This document shows, in pieces, positions 8,415-16,740 of a stretch of DNA of 64,000 bases. The notes beneath the pieces are model-generated. The model made no database searches and was not told the origin of the DNA. It saw only the letters and a program-made list of their open reading frames with translations. How positions within the stretch are numbered: position 1 is the first letter of the stretch; every line of letters starts with the position of its first letter. A program made the translations under genes and the position numbers. Source of the DNA: Corynebacterium falsenii (GTDB lineage: Bacteria > Actinomycetota > Actinomycetes > Mycobacteriales > Mycobacteriaceae). The stretch is taken from contig NZ_CP083646.1 in the NCBI RefSeq assembly GCF_020099275.1, forward strand, positions 310,001 to 374,000. Direction: 5' to 3'.

Positions 8415-9504
8415 GCTCTTCACGATTTAGAGTGCGTTGATCCGGTTGTGTATCTGGCCGGAGTGGATCAGTGACCGCAAGATGTAGTGGTTGAGATTCC
8501 TGAACCCCAGAGCAATCCCGCGTAGATGCTCGAGCCGTCCGTTGATCGCCTCGACCGGACCGTTGGACGCCCCGATATCGAAGTACGCCAGGACATCCTC
8601 ACGCCGACGCCACAATGTCCGACCCAGTTGCGCGAGCTCTTCCAGCCCCTTCGGTAGGCCCTTACGAATGCTGTTGATCACCCTGCTCATGAGCTTCTTG
8701 CCCTCCGACTTCTGCGGATGCCCGTAAGCCGCAATCATGTCCTGATAGAACATCCAGGTCACCTCCAGGGCCACGTATTCGTCATCGGTGGCCCACAGCG
8801 TCCAGGCGCTGCTTCTGCCGCTCGGTGAGGTAGTCCGTCCTGGTCAGTAGCGTGCGACGGTGCTTGTACAGCGGATCGTCCTTGCGGCCCCGGTGTCCGG
8901 TGGTCTCTCGTTGGAGCCGTTGCCGGCATCCGGTGAGTTTGTCGGCTCCAGATGCACCACGTGGAAGGGGTCCATGACCTTGGTGGCATCCGGGAGCATC
9001 TGATCGACGGCTGAGGCGTAACCGGTGAAGCCGTCCATGGTCACCACCTGCACATTTTCCCGGAAAGCAGGATCGCGTTCCTGCAGCCAGGTGCGCAGCA
9101 CCTGTGCACTGCGGCCGGGGCGCATGTCCAGCAGTCGGGCAGGGCCACGGCCGTCGACCAGGGGCGTGAGGTCGACGAGGATGGTCACCAGACTGGATGG
9201 CTGACCTGACTTTCGGGTGTGTTTCCATACGTGCTCATCCACCCCGAGGATGCGCACCCCGTCCAGATGCGGAGAGTCGTCGTAGACAAGCTTGCGGCAG
9301 GCCTCGAGGGCGACCTGATTGACCAGCTCCCAACCCACGCCGAGTGCCTTGGCGTGGCAGACACGCTCATCCGGTCGACCGCGAGGCGCTGGAGGATCCA
9401 GCGGGTCACCCGGTGGGTGAGTTTCGCTCCGTCATCGGCGCAGCTCAGTGTGGCCTGGAAGATCTTCCTGCCACAGGAGGCATTCGTACAGGTGAAGGAC
9501 CGTT
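8414..9504 (-). mobile_element. Truncated, degenerate ISL3-family element (IS31831-like)
   Basis: The left end GGCTCTTCACGATTTAGAGT at 8414 is the typical ISL3/IS31831 terminal inverted repeat. The transposase lies on the minus strand and still shows ILGVDEHVWKH, VVTMDGFTGYASAVDQ and NGPVEAINGRLEHLRG, which hold the D, D and E residues expected of the family. The right inverted repeat and the N-terminal part of the transposase (before CTNASCGRKIFQATL) are missing, so the element cannot move on its own. The right border abuts the second copy of the 151-bp repeat. Confidence 0.88.
8427..9503 (-). pseudogene. ISL3-family transposase remnant
   Basis: The conceptual product is split over at least three frame changes, near 9352 (SVSAT to KALGVGWELVNQ), near 8950 (PFHVVHL to ADKLTGCRQRL) and near 8790 (QKQRLDA to LWATDDEYVALE). 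It also lacks roughly the first 60-70 residues of a full-length IS31831-type transposase of about 436 residues. The C-terminus is intact to the stop (SGQIHNRINAL). It is non-functional. Confidence 0.88.
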
Positions 9505-9655
9505 TAGACGAAAGAAGATGGGAAGTTTTGGTTAAGCGGTGCTGCCCTGGCCGTAATAGCGCTTGGCGAAATCTGGGTAATATTTCTCGACAGCAAGGCG
9601 TTGATCTTTTGGTGACCGGTCGGGGCCGCCGAAATAGTCGAGGATGCGTTTAAGG
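9505..9655. repeat. 151-bp perfect direct repeat, right copy
   Basis: This matches 8264-8414. Here the sequence continues into the intact immunity-like gene, so this is the parental context and the left copy is the duplicated 3' part. Confidence 0.9.
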
Positions 9656-9843
9656 AGGTCCTCATCAAGGTAGTGGCCGAATTGCGGTGGCTCCACCACT
9701 GCCAGATAAAGCGAAGTGTCTTCTTCACCATGATCGCCGCCCCAAAAGAGCATGCCGAAGGGCTGTTCATCCCATTCGTCAAAATATTTACGGCGCAGTT
9801 CCTCATAGAGAATCTGATCTTGGTCCAGCTCCGGATACAGCAT
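9532..9843 (-). CDS. Small acidic protein, candidate immunity protein
   Basis: This 103-residue acidic protein, rich in Tyr, Asp and Glu, has no signal peptide or membrane segment (starts MLYPELDQDQILYEELRRKY). The ATG at 9843 follows GAGGAGGTAACCC. I do not recognise a named family. Its size, charge, two decayed paralogues nearby (7990-8215, 6146-6184), variable-region setting, and a short basic open frame just upstream on the same strand (toxin-then-immunity order) fit an immunity protein of a polymorphic-toxin locus. That role is inferred. Other small stress or phage-related proteins are possible. Confidence 0.55.
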   Translation of the reverse strand: MLYPELDQDQILYEELRRKYFDEWDEQPFGMLFWGGDHGEEDTSLYLAVVEPPQFGHYLDEDLLKRILDYFGGPDRSPKDQRLAVEKYYPDFAKRYYGQGSTA

Positions 9844-9957
9844 GGGTTACCTCCTCACGGGGACAAATAGGTGATCTTTGGCGTGGAGTGTCGGTATATC
9901 CATTAGATTACCGGAAGAGTTGACGTACTTGACACCGTTACCGCGTGCGGGAAAAGT

Positions 9958-10149
9958 TTAGAACACGGCTTCTCCGTCGGTCTGGATTTTCCAGCTCACA
10001 TCCACGGTTACCCCGTCGATCTTTTTACGCACCCGCCGACGCACATCTTTCCCCCTAACAGGCACGTACTCGTCTGGGGCCGCGATGGTGTCCCGGATGG
10101 AATCAACGATCTTCCGATCCCACAGATTGATGTGCTTTCTCGGTGACAT
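9958..10149 (-). CDS. Short basic open frame, possible toxin C-terminal fragment
   Basis: Sixty-three codons (ATG 10149; GTG 10161 is an alternative) encode a basic peptide starting MSPRKHINLWDRKIVDSIRD and ending VSWKIQTDGEAVF. There is no good ribosome binding site, and an in-frame TAA lies a few codons upstream. It may be a detached C-terminal tip of a larger protein. It is 115 bp upstream of the immunity-like gene on the same strand, the order expected for a displaced toxin tip and its immunity gene. No catalytic motif can be assigned. It may also be non-coding. Confidence 0.35.
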   Translation of the reverse strand: MSPRKHINLWDRKIVDSIRDTIAAPDEYVPVRGKDVRRRVRKKIDGVTVDVSWKIQTDGEAVF

Positions 10150-10320
10150 GAAACGGACCACGATGCCCGGTATGCGCAGGGCTTACGAAGAAAAACGGCA
10201 CCACATCCAAAGGAACTACCAGATGTCGGAGCACAAACCCCCACTGCGGCAGCTCTACAACGCGCCACCGCACCGCCAGGGTCCACGCCCGCGACTTCGC
10301 AGCTGCCTGCCACCCATCGC

Positions 10321-10357
10321 AAAACCCCAGGCAGATTTTCCATCTAACTGGGGTTTT
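10321..10357 (-). terminator. Rho-independent terminator of tRNA-Arg copy 2
   Basis: The hairpin AAAACCCCAG(G) / CTGGGGTTTT with T run matches the one beside copy 1, except for substitutions at the stem base and in the loop. Confidence 0.78.
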
Positions 10358-10363
10358 GTACTG

Positions 10364-10436
10364 TGCGCCCGGAGGGATTCGAACCCCCAACCTTCTGATC
10401 CGTAGTCAGATGCTCTATCCGTTGAGCTACGGGCGC
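10364..10436 (-). tRNA. tRNA-Arg(ACG), copy 2
   Basis: This is identical over 73 nt to the tRNA at 6286-6358, with anticodon ACG and discriminator A. The upstream sequence differs from copy 1, so the two have independent promoters. Confidence 0.96.
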
Positions 10437-10603
10437 AAGGGTAACTCCGACAGAATGCAACGCACCGGCACAATCCCAGCGGACCACCACAGGCGCACCA
10501 CACGCCCCACAACACTGTCCGCGGCTGTGAACCCCGAAACCTCACCACAAGTCATCGGGCAGCTTTTTGGGCAGCTCTGGTGTATCGCATTCTGTCGAAG
10601 CTG

Positions 10604-10688
10604 CGGAGGCGACAGGATTTGAACCTGCGGTCCCTTACGGGACAACTCCTTAGCAGGGAGCCCCATTCGGCCGCTCTGGCACGCCTCC
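10604..10688 (-). tRNA. tRNA-Ser(GCT)
   Basis: This is a type II cloverleaf with acceptor GGAGGCG/CGCCTCC, anticodon loop CTGCTAA (GCT), long variable arm, T-loop GTTCAAATC and discriminator G. Confidence 0.95.
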
Positions 10689-10868
10689 AGGTTGAGTATT
10701 CGGCTACTTTTGGGCAACCCAAAACTCGACCGGGATTTAGCCTACACAAGCGCTACTATCTCCCCCAAATTGCCCTGCAACTATCACCAACCACCACCAA
10801 CTACCGCCAACTATGAACCCAGTCCCTTCAGCCCCACGACTGCAGCTCCTCGTACTACCCTGAAGATC

Positions 10869-11999
10869 ATGGTTCGATCCGATCTGTCATCCCTCCCCGC
10901 CTATGTCCCCGGCGCGACCCTGCCGAATGCCCTCAAGCTGGCATCCAACGAGGGCACGTATTCCCCCCTGCCCTCTGTCGCCCGCGCGATCGAGCAGGCC
11001 ACCTCCAACCTCAATCGCTACCCGGACATGGGCGCGGTTGACCTGCGCCAGAAGTTTGCGGACTGGCTCAACAGCACCACGGGCACCCAGGCCCCGGCCG
11101 CCCAGACCGATCGCGGCGGCTCCGCCGAGGAGGCCGCCGCTGGCCTGAACCTCACCATGGATAACATCGCCGTGGGCAACGGCAGCTCCGCGCTGTGCCT
11201 GCAGCTCATCCAAGCCACTTGCGCGGCCGGCGAGGAGGTCGTGTTCGCGTGGCGCTCCTTCGAGGCCTACCCGATCCTCTCGCGGATCGCCGAAGCGACG
11301 CCCGTGCCGGTTCCGCTCACCGCCGATCAGCGCCATGACCTACCCGCTATGGTCGACGCCATTACGGACAACACGCGCTTGATCTTTGTCTGTAACCCGA
11401 ACAATCCCACGGGCACCACGGTCACGGCCGAAGAGTTCCATGAGTTCATGGCCGCCGTACCGGATCGTGTCACCGTGGTCCTAGACGAGGCTTACGTGGA
11501 GTTCAACCAGGCCCAGGACGGCCCCACCCTCGCGGATGTATTCACCCGCTACCCCAACGTGGCGGTGTGCCGGACGTTCTCCAAGGCCTACGGCCTGGCC
11601 GGGCTGCGCCTGGGCTACCTCATCGGCCACGAGGAGCTCGTGCAGGCTGTGAACAAGGTTGCCGTGCCCTTCGGGGTCAACGCGCTGGCTCAGGCTGCCG
11701 GACTCGCCAGCCTGGACGCTCACGACGAGCTGCACGAGCGCGTAGAGGAAACGGTCACCCAGCGCAACCGCGTGACCGAGTGGCTGCAGGAGCACGCCTC
11801 GGTGCGCGTGTACCCCTCCGAGGCGAACTTCGTGTGGCTGGGCCTCGGCGACAAAGCAGAGGCCCTGGATGCGGCATTGAAGGAACACGACATCGTGGCT
11901 CGGTGTTTCGCGGGCGAGGGCGTGCGTATCAGCGTCACCAATAAGGAAGAAACCGACAGGCTCCTCGACGTGCTACAGAAGGTTGCCGCGTACCTGTAA
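10869..11999 (+). CDS. Histidinol-phosphate / aromatic amino-acid aminotransferase
   Basis: This 376-residue class I/II PLP aminotransferase has LKLASNEGTYSPLPSV near the N-terminus, CNPNNPTGT, VLDEAYVEF, and the PLP lysine in TFSKAYGLAGLRLGYLIG. It belongs to the HisC-like group that corynebacteria also use as an aromatic aminotransferase (C. glutamicum AroT/Pat). It would transaminate prephenate or phenylpyruvate, or histidinol phosphate. I chose ATG 10869 because MVRSDLSSLPAYVPG is the usual family start; longer readings run into the tRNA-Ser region. An unusual Ala/Gly/Thr-rich insertion of about 20-25 residues lies near positions 73-97 (TQAPAAQTDRGGSAEEAAAG). Confidence 0.9.
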   Translation: MVRSDLSSLPAYVPGATLPNALKLASNEGTYSPLPSVARAIEQATSNLNRYPDMGAVDLRQKFADWLNSTTGTQAPAAQTDRGGSAEEAAAGLNLTMDNIAVGNGSSALCLQLIQATCAAGEEVVFAWRSFEAYPILSRIAEATPVPVPLTADQRHDLPAMVDAITDNTRLIFVCNPNNPTGTTVTAEEFHEFMAAVPDRVTVVLDEAYVEFNQAQDGPTLADVFTRYPNVAVCRTFSKAYGLAGLRLGYLIGHEELVQAVNKVAVPFGVNALAQAAGLASLDAHDELHERVEETVTQRNRVTEWLQEHASVRVYPSEANFVWLGLGDKAEALDAALKEHDIVARCFAGEGVRISVTNKEETDRLLDVLQKVAAYL

Positions 12000-12022
12000 A
12001 AGCTCCCGTATCTGCAGGAGCT
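11998..12022 (-). terminator. Possible terminator of the dicarboxylate transporter gene
   Basis: A 6-bp stem AGCTCC/GGAGCT with 10-nt loop is followed by a short T run on the minus strand. It overlaps the end of the aminotransferase gene. It is weak. Confidence 0.4.
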
Positions 12023-12038
12023 ACAGAACACCTGGTTC

Positions 12039-13615
12039 CTACAGGACGAGCCCGAACACTGGCACAACCAGCAGGAACGTCACTGCCGTGGTGAGGAAGA
12101 CGGCGATGGTGTTGAGCCAGAAGCCGCCCTTGATCATTTCGCCGATGGTGACGTAACCGGAGCCGTAGGCGATGGCGTTCGGCGGGGTGGCGACGGGGAG
12201 CATGAACGCACACGTTGCGGACAGAGCCACCGGAACCACGAGCAGCATCACGTTGATATCGGCGGCACTGGTCAGGCCGATGCCCACGGCCACACCACCC
12301 ATGATGGGCAGGAAGGCCGCGGCGGTGGCGGTGTTCGAAGTGAACTCGGTGAGCACCAGGATCAGCAGGGACACGCAGAAGACCAGGATGACGATCGGCA
12401 ACACCTCCAGGCCGCGGGCCTTCTCGCCGATCCACAGGGACAGGCCAGAGATGGAGAACATGGAGGACAGCGCCAGTCCGCCGCCGAACAGCAGCAGCAC
12501 GTCCCACGGCAGGGACTTGGTGTGCTCCCAATCCATCACGCGGGTGCCCTTCTTGTCCACGGGGATGAGGTACATAAGCAGGGCGGCGGCCATGCCGATG
12601 GCGGCATCCGCGATCTTGATGTTCCAGTCGAACCAGTCGGTGAACAGAGGAATGAAGATCCAGGACAGGGCCGCACCCAGGAAGATGATGCCGGCGGTGA
12701 TCTCCGCGCGGGTGACGGATCCCATGTCATCGAGTTCCTTACGGATTAGCCCGCGGCCGCCCGGGATTTCCTTCATCTCCGGCTTGAAGACTGTGATGAG
12801 CACCAGCCAGGCCACGATGGTAAAGACCACTGCCAGGGGCACGCCAACGAGCATCCAGTCGAAGAATCCGACGTCGATGTTGTAGGTCTTGGACAGGTAG
12901 GCGACCATGAGGGTGTTCGGCGGGGTGCCGATGATCGTGCCGAGGGAACCGATGGAGGCGGAGTAGGCGATAGCCAGCATGAGAGCGGTAGCGAACTTCT
13001 TCTGGTTCCTAAAACCACCCACGATGTCAGCCGTGAGGTTCAGCACGGACATGCCGATGGGCAGCATCACCACAGCGGTGGCGGTGTTGGAGACCCACAT
13101 GGACAGAAAGCCCGTGGCCACCATGAAACCTAAGATGAGCTGCTTAGGCTTGGTGCCGACCAGCAGGACAACATTCAGCGCCAGGCGGCGGTGCAAGTTC
13201 CACCGCTGCATGCCGAGCGCCAGGATGAACCCGCCCATGAACAGGAAGATTGTCGGCTCCGCGTAGGAGGGCGAGATGTCGCCGAAGTCCACGATCTGGG
13301 CGATGGGGAAAATCACCAGCGGCACGAGGGCCGTGGCTGCCAGCGGGATGGCCTCGGTCATCCACCATGCGCCCATGAGCACGGCCACGGCTGCCGTCAT
13401 GCGCAGCGCTTCCTCGTTGAACGGGCCGTTCTTGTCATCCGGGTAGGCCGCGTTAACCATATCTGCGGCGTTGAAGGGGAGATGAGGTACACGATCACGG
13501 CCAGCGCAATGCCCACGAACAGGCCGGTCATGCGGCGGCGATTGAGCCGCTTTTCATTGTAGGTGGCCTCGTCTGCACTGGGTGTGGCGTGCAGTTGCCC
13601 CACAGTATCGGTCAT
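12039..13615 (-). pseudogene. DASS-family sodium:dicarboxylate symporter, frameshifted
   Basis: The C-terminal 473 codons (ATG 13460 to stop) encode a typical SLC13/DASS carrier with NTATAVVMLPIG and the signature TSNTATAAAFLPIMGG, which imports succinate, fumarate or malate with sodium. The true N-terminus lies in another frame: MTDTVGQLHATPSADEATYN from ATG 13615, behind an excellent AGAGGAGAACGACC site, through MTGLFVGIALAVIVYLISP. The frames join at a run of four Cs (13476-13479). One missing base there would restore YLISPFNAADMVNAAYP. Total length 1577 nt is one base short of 526 codons. This is either an authentic inactivating deletion or a homopolymer read error. Confidence 0.85.
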
Positions 13616-13951
13616 TGGTCGTTCTCCTCTTGTGAGCCGGCCATCCAGGGTTGCGGCTGTGCCGCTCACTCGTGTTGTCACGGTCGCAGCGCGGACAACG
13701 TCAGGGTCTCGCGCCACCTGTGACAGGCGCGCGAGAATCCGCGCCCGATGACCACTTCTCCACCGCCCTGCCCACCGATCAGTGCTCGTCGATCACTGCA
13801 TACCGATCGCCAGGCTGACCTGAGAAAAATGATCATTCACTCTCAGCTTAAGGGTAAGGAGTATTGTCTGGAAAACCTTCCACCGATGCGGGATGCACAT
13901 TTCAACCCCGCAAGTGGTGGCCTGGTTTGTGCGGGTGGGATAATCCGTGGT
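13616..13951. other. Divergent intergenic region
   Basis: It has the strong ribosome binding site of the transporter at its left. A likely promoter for the right-hand pair is near TAAGGGTAAGGAGTATTGTC (about 13849-13868). A frame extends through it from 13748 but has no coding character. Confidence 0.4.
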
Positions 13952-14521
13952 GTGCCCCCGTCTTCACCGTCTTCACCGTCTTCACCGTCTTCAGCATCTT
14001 CAGCGTCGCCACCCGCCTCCGCGCCAGGTCGTGCGTCCGACCGCGCCGTTCCCGACCTCAACACCGCCCGCCCCGCCACCTATAAGGCGCTCGTCGGCCT
14101 GCTCCGCCAGATCCGTCTGGCCAACCGCGAAGCCAACCTGGACCCCGCCCTCACGGAACTCGCCAACGTCCGCGCCAGCCAGATCAACGGGTGCGTGGCC
14201 TGCCTGTCCGTCCACGCCGAGCAGGCGCGCCGGGCGGGCGTGGCGCAGTGGAAGTTGGATGTTCTCGCGGGCTGGCGCGGCGCCCACGACTTTTCCCCCG
14301 CCGAGCGGGCAGTCCTGGAACTCACCGAGGTGTTGACGGAGCCGGGGCGGCATGGTGGCGTCGGGGTTAAGGCCGAAGGCAAGACCCCGGTGATGACCGC
14401 CATTGCCGCTGCTCAAGAGCACTTTTCCGCCGAGCAGATAGCCGCGCTGGAATGGTCCATCGTGACCATCAACGCATTCAACCGCGTGTCCATCGCCAGC
14501 GATCACCCGGTGGCGCGATGA
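13952..14521 (+). CDS. AhpD-like / carboxymuconolactone decarboxylase-family protein
   Basis: The core (TYKALVGLLRQIRLANREAN to FNRVSIASDH) is an AhpD-fold domain with the redox signature INGCVACLSVH (CxxCxxxH). Such proteins reduce peroxides or peroxiredoxin partners through the two cysteines. The N-terminal leader is Ser/Pro/Ala-rich and encoded by 9-bp tandem repeats (13961-14005). GTG 13952 gives 189 residues; the frame stays open to 13748, but that part looks non-coding. The stop overlaps the next start (ATGA), so the two genes are coupled. Confidence 0.75.
   Translation: MPPSSPSSPSSPSSASSASPPASAPGRASDRAVPDLNTARPATYKALVGLLRQIRLANREANLDPALTELANVRASQINGCVACLSVHAEQARRAGVAQWKLDVLAGWRGAHDFSPAERAVLELTEVLTEPGRHGGVGVKAEGKTPVMTAIAAAQEHFSAEQIAALEWSIVTINAFNRVSIASDHPVAR
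13961..14005 (+). repeat. 9-bp tandem repeat in coding sequence
   Basis: There are three perfect units TCTTCACCG and then two variants (TCTTCAGCA, TCTTCAGCG). The unit is in frame and gives a Ser-Ser-Pro repeat, so copy-number change would alter leader length without a frameshift. Confidence 0.85.
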
Positions 14522-15363
14522 GCGAGCTCCACGATCCCACTCGGATTCCCGGCGTGGTCGGGGCGCTGCAACGCGCGTGGGAGGCCCAGCCGAATGTGGC
14601 GTTTCCGCAGCTCTGGGCGCAATTGGAGGCCCGCGGGGTGGGGTTCAATTCCACGGACGCCGAGCTGCAGCGCGCCTGCGCCGACCTGCTGGCCGAGCAT
14701 CCGAGCTCTTTTGCCGAATTCGTGGTGGGCTCGGTGAGCTCCTCGTCGCTCGACGCCACCCCACTCCCCTCGCCCCGGCGTGTGTCGTCGGGTGACACGG
14801 GAGCGCTGGGGCGCGGCCGCAGCAGCAGCATCGTGGTGGAGTGCATCGTGGGCGAGACCAGTGCCGCGCCCGGCGGGGGAGGTAGCGCTGAGCAGCTTCT
14901 CACGCTCAGCGCCCCGCATGGCGACGGTGCCGGTTGGGTGCTGGTGCGCCGAGCGGGGTTGCAGCCGGTGGTGTGGCGGTATGCGCGCGTGGTGACATGC
15001 CGCGCGGGTGGGCCAGTGATCATTGAGGATGTGGCGGGGAACCGGCATCGCCTGGGGTTGGCCTCGCGGTTGAGCGTGCAGGATTTCGCGATGGATGCGC
15101 CGGAGCTCGCCGACGAGTTGGGGCGGGCGCGGCGCTCCTCCATCGGCGACCGGGTGTACGTGGTGACCTGTGCAGATGGGTCCATCGTGGAGGTAGATCA
15201 CGGGCTGCGCGTGTACTCGCCGGGGCGGCGGGACATGACGCGCCAGAGCATGAAGTGGGCGCGGGTAGCGCGGGCTGCTGCGGGTGAGCCGTTGGTGGTC
15301 GTGGATGCGGGCGGCGCGGCCGAGGAACTGCCGGTGGTGGAGGCGGTCTTCCGCGCGGAATAG
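14518..15363 (+). CDS. Conserved-looking hypothetical protein
   Basis: 281 residues start [20 protein letters not shown] at an ATG that overlaps the preceding stop as ATGA. The N-terminal 70 residues look helical and mention a [15 protein letters not shown] segment; the rest is a mixed alpha/beta region with many Val, Gly and Arg ([20 protein letters not shown]). There is no signal peptide, membrane helix or catalytic motif that I recognise. Coupling to the AhpD-like gene suggests co-expression only. Confidence 0.6.
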   Translation: MSELHDPTRIPGVVGALQRAWEAQPNVAFPQLWAQLEARGVGFNSTDAELQRACADLLAEHPSSFAEFVVGSVSSSSLDATPLPSPRRVSSGDTGALGRGRSSSIVVECIVGETSAAPGGGGSAEQLLTLSAPHGDGAGWVLVRRAGLQPVVWRYARVVTCRAGGPVIIEDVAGNRHRLGLASRLSVQDFAMDAPELADELGRARRSSIGDRVYVVTCADGSIVEVDHGLRVYSPGRRDMTRQSMKWARVARAAAGEPLVVVDAGGAAEELPVVEAVFRAE

Positions 15364-15381
15364 CGCCGGATTGCGGCTACG

Positions 15382-15423
15382 AAAAACCCCGGCGAACCGC
15401 AGTCATCGTGCGGTTCACCGGGG
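15382..15423 (-). terminator. Strong terminator of tRNA-Ser(TGA)
   Basis: A 15-bp stem CCCCGG(C/T)GAACCGCA with 7-nt loop is followed on the minus strand by TTTTTC. It also faces the end of the preceding plus-strand gene. Confidence 0.85.
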
Positions 15424-15431
15424 GTGGGTGG

Positions 15432-15516
15432 CGGAAGTAGAGGGATTTGAACCCCCGGATGGTTTCCCATCGCTGGTTTTCAAGACCAGTGCATTCGGCC
15501 GCTCTGCCATACTTCC
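15432..15516 (-). tRNA. tRNA-Ser(TGA)
   Basis: This is a type II cloverleaf: acceptor GGAAGTA/TACTTCC, anticodon loop CTTGAAA (TGA), long variable arm, T-loop GTTCAAATC and discriminator G. It is the third tRNA-Ser in 13 kb. Confidence 0.95.
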
Positions 15517-15632
15517 AGTACGCGACTGCTGTGGTATCCCGTGCGGTGTCCCGCAGCATGTCCGTGCGCAAGAAAGCATACATCACGGCCTGTCAGCGGC
15601 CGAACTCGCTCCTCATCAGCTCCTACCCAGCA

Positions 15633-15672
15633 CCTACTCTGTGCCTACTCTGTGCCTACTCTGTGCCTACTC
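15633..15672. repeat. 11-bp tandem repeat at the lipoprotein stop codon
   Basis: There are 3.6 copies of CCTACTCTGTG. The last, partial unit contains the CTA that is the lipoprotein stop codon on the minus strand. Confidence 0.85.
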
Positions 15673-16596
15673 GACCGGCACGCCGATCTTCCCGCCGGAG
15701 GAACGATCGGTGCACACCGCTGCCAGGCCGTCCGCATCCATCGCCGCGGCGGTGGGCATGTTGCACGACCAGCCCTGGATCGTGCGCACGTTCGCGTTGC
15801 CGTGCATGCCGTCAGGCGGGGTGTTCACATACTCATCCATGACAGACACCGCCTTGTCGCACGGCACGTCGCCGTTGAGAACGTTCACCGAGGCACCGTC
15901 GAACGGGGGAAATTGCGTGGAACGAATGGTGCCGCAGCGGTTACCCTTCGCCTGCGGGCGAACCGCGCTGGTGGCTCCTTCACCCACGAAGGATTTGCCC
16001 AGCGGTGTTTTCATCGTGGTGATGGCGCGGTCAGCGCCCTCGATGGTGAAGCCGTTGTTGTCACCGCGCTTGCCCACCCAGCATTCAAGCTTGTCGCTGG
16101 TGAGAGTGCACTGCGAGGTACCCACGGTGATCCGCTCCCCCGACTGCAGGGGCTTTTTTGCTGGCGGGACGCCCTCGAAGATGCCGTAGTCCGGCCCCTC
16201 GGAGTTGGCGAACACGGCACCGGGGCGCTGCTGCTCGAAGGGCGGCACCACCACGTCCGGCACGTCCTTGGAAACAGTTCCGGTGCAGCCCAGGCCGGTC
16301 TCGGCGACGAAGCATTCGCCCTTCTTACCGCCGTCGATCTGGTAGGTGAACAGGTACGATGGCCCGCTTCTAAAGTCGGCGGCGTTCACGTCCTTGATGG
16401 TGGGTGCTGCCGAACTCTCAGCCGTGCCCTTATCCCCCGAGCTGGCAGCGGCCGCAGAGGAGTCGGTGCCGTTCTGGGACGAATTATCCCCGTTGCCGCA
16501 CGCGGACAGGGCGGCAACGGCTCCGATGCTCAGCACGGCCATGGCAATCCGCCCCGGGCGGGCGGGGCGATCAACGTTTCGGCGGTGGATGGTCAT
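15667..16596 (-). CDS. Secreted lipoprotein of unknown function
   Basis: The 309-residue product has a basic start ([19 protein letters not shown]), a hydrophobic core and lipobox L-S-A-C, so it should be lipid-anchored on the outer face of the membrane. A Ser/Ala linker follows. The mature part has several spaced cysteines ([53 protein letters not shown]) likely forming disulfides. ATG 16596 is preceded by AGGAGCCGATCC; a start at 16638 is less likely. The middle ([18 protein letters not shown]) matches no family I can name. Divergent from the quinone oxidoreductase. Confidence 0.8.
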   Translation of the reverse strand: MTIHRRNVDRPARPGRIAMAVLSIGAVAALSACGNGDNSSQNGTDSSAAAASSGDKGTAESSAAPTIKDVNAADFRSGPSYLFTYQIDGGKKGECFVAETGLGCTGTVSKDVPDVVVPPFEQQRPGAVFANSEGPDYGIFEGVPPAKKPLQSGERITVGTSQCTLTSDKLECWVGKRGDNNGFTIEGADRAITTMKTPLGKSFVGEGATSAVRPQAKGNRCGTIRSTQFPPFDGASVNVLNGDVPCDKAVSVMDEYVNTPPDGMHGNANVRTIQGWSCNMPTAAAMDADGLAAVCTDRSSGGKIGVPVE

Positions 16597-16640
16597 GGAT
16601 CGGCTCCTCCTGTGCTGAACCGGGCTTGAGGGCTTCACCC

Positions 16641-16680
16641 TTCACTAGCCCTCACTAGCCTTTACTAGCCCTCACTGTCG
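16641..16680. repeat. 10-bp imperfect tandem repeat between divergent genes
   Basis: TTCACTAGCC, CTCACTAGCC and TTTACTAGCC are followed by a decayed unit. Each perfect unit holds a CTAG. It lies between the lipoprotein and quinone oxidoreductase starts. Confidence 0.75.
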
Positions 16681-16740
16681 CTTTCCAGTAGTAGCACGAC
16701 CTCCAGACACCTCGCCCACGCTGCCGTTACACTGGCTGGC

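Larger units (their letters stand above)
10321..10438. repeat. 118-bp direct repeat, copy 2 (tRNA-Arg plus terminator)
   Basis: Gap-free counterpart of 6243-6360, 4078 bp away. Homology stops two bases past the tRNA 5' end. Confidence 0.9.

Noticed and set aside
8414..9504. An intact, mobile ISL3 element
   Set aside because: The right inverted repeat and transposase N-terminus are missing, and at least three frameshifts are present.
12039..13615. Two separate genes in the transporter region
   Set aside because: The N-terminal fragment and the large frame join at a homopolymer and together give a standard DASS protein, so one broken gene is more likely.
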